10,542 bases of DNA from assembly GCA_004151065.3 (NCBI GenBank), contig NWUY0300001501.1:36501-47042 (forward strand), in the 5' to 3' direction. This stretch comes from Larix sibirica (lineage: Eukaryota > Streptophyta > Pinopsida > Pinales > Pinaceae). This document shows, in pieces, positions 8,075 to 10,542 of the stretch. Position 1 is the stretch's first letter. Every line of letters starts with the position of its first letter. A model generated the notes under the pieces. The model was not told where the DNA came from and made no database searches. It worked only from the letters and a program-made list of their open reading frames with translations. A program made the position numbers and the translations under genes.

Positions 8075-8090
8075 CATACAGATCTGTATG
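8075..8090. other. Perfect 16-bp palindrome
   Basis: CATACAGATCTGTATG reads the same on both strands and is centred on AGATCT. It lies inside the GATC-rich stretch and next to no recognisable gene. Confidence 0.6.
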
Positions 8091-9107
8091 GTTCTCCCAT
8101 CGAATGGGTTGATTATTTTGCAAACTCTTAAAAACCATAGATCGATTCAGGATAGGAACCCTATGCACTTATAGCATTGGATCGTAACCCTTTAAATGGA
8201 AACTTTGACTCTCTACAGAGTTCATTGTATTGATCCACCTGAGATTATGTAAAACTTAAATTATGTATACAAATGGGAAAACGCCATTCCAAGCACTCGT
8301 AACGATCTCATCTACCTCGAATTTAACCCTGCGATGATTCAAAAGAGTAGATCTACCCTCTGTCGATGTATAAATATATGTGTGTTATTTATTACAGTAA
8401 ACCCTGTTAATTTAATTTCTAGGAATTTGGAATTTGATCCAGGATTCATTCCTTTTCCGACAACTATTGGTAAGACCTCCAGTGAATTTGAAGAGAGGGA
8501 TCGCATGCTAATTTTGGATAGCAAATGCACCAGGCATGTGGGAATAGATGCAATATGTATAGACCTCACCCAGGTATTGACACAATAGCATTAATCTTGC
8601 ATTCATGTAGTCGTTAAGACCATTGCTCCCAGTTAATGATATCTCTGTACAACGCATAGGATAGAACCTCTGCATGAGTAGTATTTAGACCAAAAATTAG
8701 ATTCCCAACCCGTACCTTCATCCCTATACCGTTGGCAATAGATCGATCAGGATCCATATTTAAAATCACAGGCTGAGAGGATCTCAGGTGTATTCATGGT
8801 AGCACTGTGTGTAAATCTCATTGAAATGGTGAATAGCACCTCCAACGATCGATTGAGCTAGTGTTCCATGCAAACTGTCAGTAAAATCCGAGATCTATTG
8901 AAAGCATCTTCAAATGCAAAATGTAGATCAACCCTAGAATCGCTCATGAAGTCACCGCTGCTTGTGATTGACAGTCTACCGATTTGGCATTTGGGCGCGC
9001 AAAGCAAACTGTGGAATCGATTCCATATGACGATCCATCCAACTGTACAACCCATAGTCCAAGTGTCGACTTAAGTCTCCAAAATGCTTACTCTGTTGAA
9101 ACAAACA

Positions 9108-9168
9108 ACATAGATATATTTATCTTATGATTTAATTAACACATGATTGTGGTAAATTCTTATTATAG
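9108..9168 (+). repeat. Spaced duplication, copy 1 (61 bp)
   Basis: Starts ACATAG and ends ATTATAG. It matches 9318-9378 at 49 of 61 positions by my count, about 80%. The starts are 210 bases apart, similar to the 205-bp period of array 1, though the sequences are unrelated by eye. Confidence 0.7.
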
Positions 9169-9317
9169 TTAATTAGAATCGATATGATTCAATGTGGGTT
9201 CGATATATATATATATTAATGTTCAATATGTGATATTACTATAATCAATCCCCACACAGATCTAGTGTGAGTTATGAGTTAGTCATTTAATTATGATTGC
9301 TTAGCGACGCATAAATA

Positions 9318-9378
9318 ACATAGTTATAATTATCATATGATTCGATTAACGTGGGACTGTGGTAAATTTTTATGATAG
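9318..9378 (+). repeat. Spaced duplication, copy 2 (61 bp)
   Basis: Partner of 9108-9168. The shared core ACTGTGGTAAATTTTTATGATAG is close to the matching stretch of copy 1, while the bases around the GGGAC at 9352-9356 differ most. Confidence 0.7.
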
Positions 9379-9750
9379 ATTGCATATTATACTAGTTAGT
9401 ATAATTATACGTTATTGCATATGACTTGTAACATTATATCTTCACATAACATGTGATCTCATATACTTATGCCATGAATTAATTATATGACAAGTCTAAT
9501 TTGGAATTGATTTGATTTTTCCATAACATAATATAGTAAGTGTGGATTGGTATACATTATGGGTTAATGCTGAAATCATTCTTATTCTATCATAGATTTT
9601 CCTTCAAAATGATTAATAGATTGTATATTTTATTATGTGATCATGTAATAGTAGTATAGGATGTAACCACTAACTATTGCAGCAAGATATCATATCAGGG
9701 ATTACATGAACCGAGCACTCGTGCATGCAGCATGATCAACGAGAGAACTC

Positions 9751-9795
9751 CTCGCCGATCTGGCGAGAACATCGTAGACTCCACTTGTTACGATG
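9751..9795. other. Two adjacent hairpins in a GC-rich island
   Basis: CTCGCC (9751-9756) pairs with GGCGAG (9762-9767) around GATCT. Three bases later, CATCGTA (9770-9776) pairs with TACGATG (9789-9795) around 12 bases. Both stems are perfect. The block 9710-9795 is much richer in G and C than the surrounding AT-rich DNA. I cannot match it to a known RNA family. Confidence 0.5.
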
Positions 9796-9978
9796 GGATC
9801 TAGTTTATTTAGTAGTAATATCTTTTAGATAGTCATTTTGGAATCTTGGCATAGTTATAAACATTTCTAGTGTTTATGATGTTAGATACTTGAATAATAT
9901 GAGAGCCATTATTTGATTATTGATTTAACATTGATTAGATAAAAATGATTATTGGTCTCATTATTTCAATATAATTGG

Positions 9979-10090
9979 GTACAGGAATAAGTACAGGAAT
10001 TTTGTATTAATACGAATGGTTTACATGTTAGTTATAGGTGCAGGAATAAGTACAGGGAAATAGTCATAATACTAATAGCTAGCATGTTAG
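9979..10090 (+). repeat. Two-copy tandem repeat, 59-bp period
   Basis: The stretch GT(A/G)CAGGAATAAGTACAGG starts at 9979 and again at 10038. Both copies end in a (A/G)CATGTTAG motif (10023-10031 and 10082-10090). Similarity between the two landmarks is weaker. Confidence 0.65.
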
Positions 10091-10542
10091 TGGAAACTAA
10101 ACTTTCTTAATTATAATTGTTCATTTCAGTTAAGATCATGTTGTATTATGTTTTGTTTAAATTCTACGGGTAAGGAAAAGATAGGATGATGTGGTTATAA
10201 ATGCATTATAAATTTGCTAGATTATGTTATAAGCATGGAACCTTCTTGCAATTATATTATGAAAATGTTATCTTTAAATCAGTTGTGTTGCACTTGATAT
10301 ATATATATACATTCTTGATATACAAATGAATGTCGAAAGAATTTTTAAAAATATGATTAGAATAATTAGTGACATCAACTCTGTTATAATTTAAAACGAC
10401 TCAAATAAGAAAACCTAAGGAATTCTAAGACCTGATAAAAAAAATAAAATTATTTTCTTTTTCGGAGAAGTGAGGTCACTACAATTTATGATATTCTATT
10501 TTTACATGATAGTCTACAACACACTTCCAAACTACAAGCTTT

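Larger units (their letters stand above)
7621..10542. other. Region without a recognisable gene, right of the 3' LTR homology
   Basis: About 2.9 kb that matches neither the distal 5' LTR nor any gene I recognise. It may be a replaced or diverged distal 3' LTR, or unrelated flank if the LTR is cut at 7620. From 7959 to about 9034 it is GATC-rich (19 sites by my count), like array 1 of the 5' LTR. From 9100 on it is very AT-rich with spaced duplications. Short open frames at 8334-8588 (plus), 8858-9055 and 7509-7703 (minus) lack family motifs I can defend. Possible LTR-like ends are CACTACA at 10477-10483 and GTCTACA at 10512-10518, but neither is followed by ACAAC, the expected target duplication. 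Confidence 0.5.

Noticed and set aside
8334-8588. Plus-strand 84-residue open frame with ILDSKCTRHV, loosely like the copia protease motif
   Set aside because: Only a few residues fit, the catalytic DSG/DTG context is not right, and no copia Gag or integrase motif lies on either side. Likely chance.
8624-9055. Minus-strand segments of protein-like reading frame, including a 65-residue frame at 8858-9055 and a 59-codon stretch ending near 8624
   Set aside because: No start-to-stop frame of useful length and no family I can name. The NTTHAE stretch recalls RNase H of LINEs only vaguely. A translated database search with 8600-9070 would settle it.
9202-10310. (AT)n runs at 9202-9217 and 10295-10309
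   Set aside because: Short simple repeats, common in AT-rich plant DNA. They match each other only through composition.
10430-10518. 3' LTR end at 10483 (CACTACA) or 10518 (GTCTACA)
   Set aside because: The ends resemble CCCTACA at 4701-4707, and GATATTC occurs before one of them as it does at 4685-4691. The upstream sequence does not align and no target duplication follows, so neither is annotated as the boundary.
1-10542. CRISPR array, bacterial operon, phage or defence system
   Set aside because: The tandem units are too long, too degenerate and lack unique spacers. There is no dense coding, ribosome binding site pattern or cas-like gene, and the gag and chromodomain remnants show a eukaryotic retroelement.

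Overview
This window looks like nuclear DNA from a plant with a large, repeat-rich genome. It is AT-rich, has no intact gene, and has no bacterial-style gene packing. The species cannot be told from the sequence. What can be read is one old, broken LTR retrotransposon of the Ty3/gypsy chromovirus type. The Gag and chromodomain remnants, the TGTAATGCCCC-type LTR start and the initiator-Met-tRNA-like primer binding site best fit the Del/Tekay lineage.

Layout: 1-113 is short 5' flank. The 5' LTR starts at 114 and probably runs to 4707, just before the primer binding site at 4710, which makes it about 4.6 kb. Its first 1.5 kb (promoter half, TATA-like box at 1273) recurs at 6139-7620 as the start of the 3' LTR, at roughly 85-90% identity by eye. 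The rest of the 5' LTR (about 1790-4530) is a run of degenerate tandem repeats: units of about 85/205 bp, 106 bp, 108 bp, 77 bp and 182 bp. The internal region (4708-6138) is only 1.43 kb. It holds a decayed gag (4853-5961, many frameshifts, zinc knuckle at 5854-5892), then a remnant of the chromodomain from the extreme C-terminus of Pol (5968-6134), then the polypurine tract. Protease, reverse transcriptase, RNase H and the integrase core are absent. The element is therefore a gag-only deletion derivative that would have depended on an intact relative.

After 7620 the two LTR copies stop matching abruptly, directly after a shared AGGTTCGACA. The remaining 2.9 kb (7621-10542) has no recognisable gene. 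It contains a GATC-rich stretch like the one in the 5' LTR, hairpins, a 16-bp palindrome, two spaced duplications and a small GC-rich structured island. It is either a rearranged distal 3' LTR or unrelated flank. No new defence, metabolic or signalling system is visible. The points of interest are the outsized LTR relative to the tiny body, the deletion that joins gag to the chromodomain end, the strong asymmetry between the two LTRs, and satellite-like growth inside the LTR.
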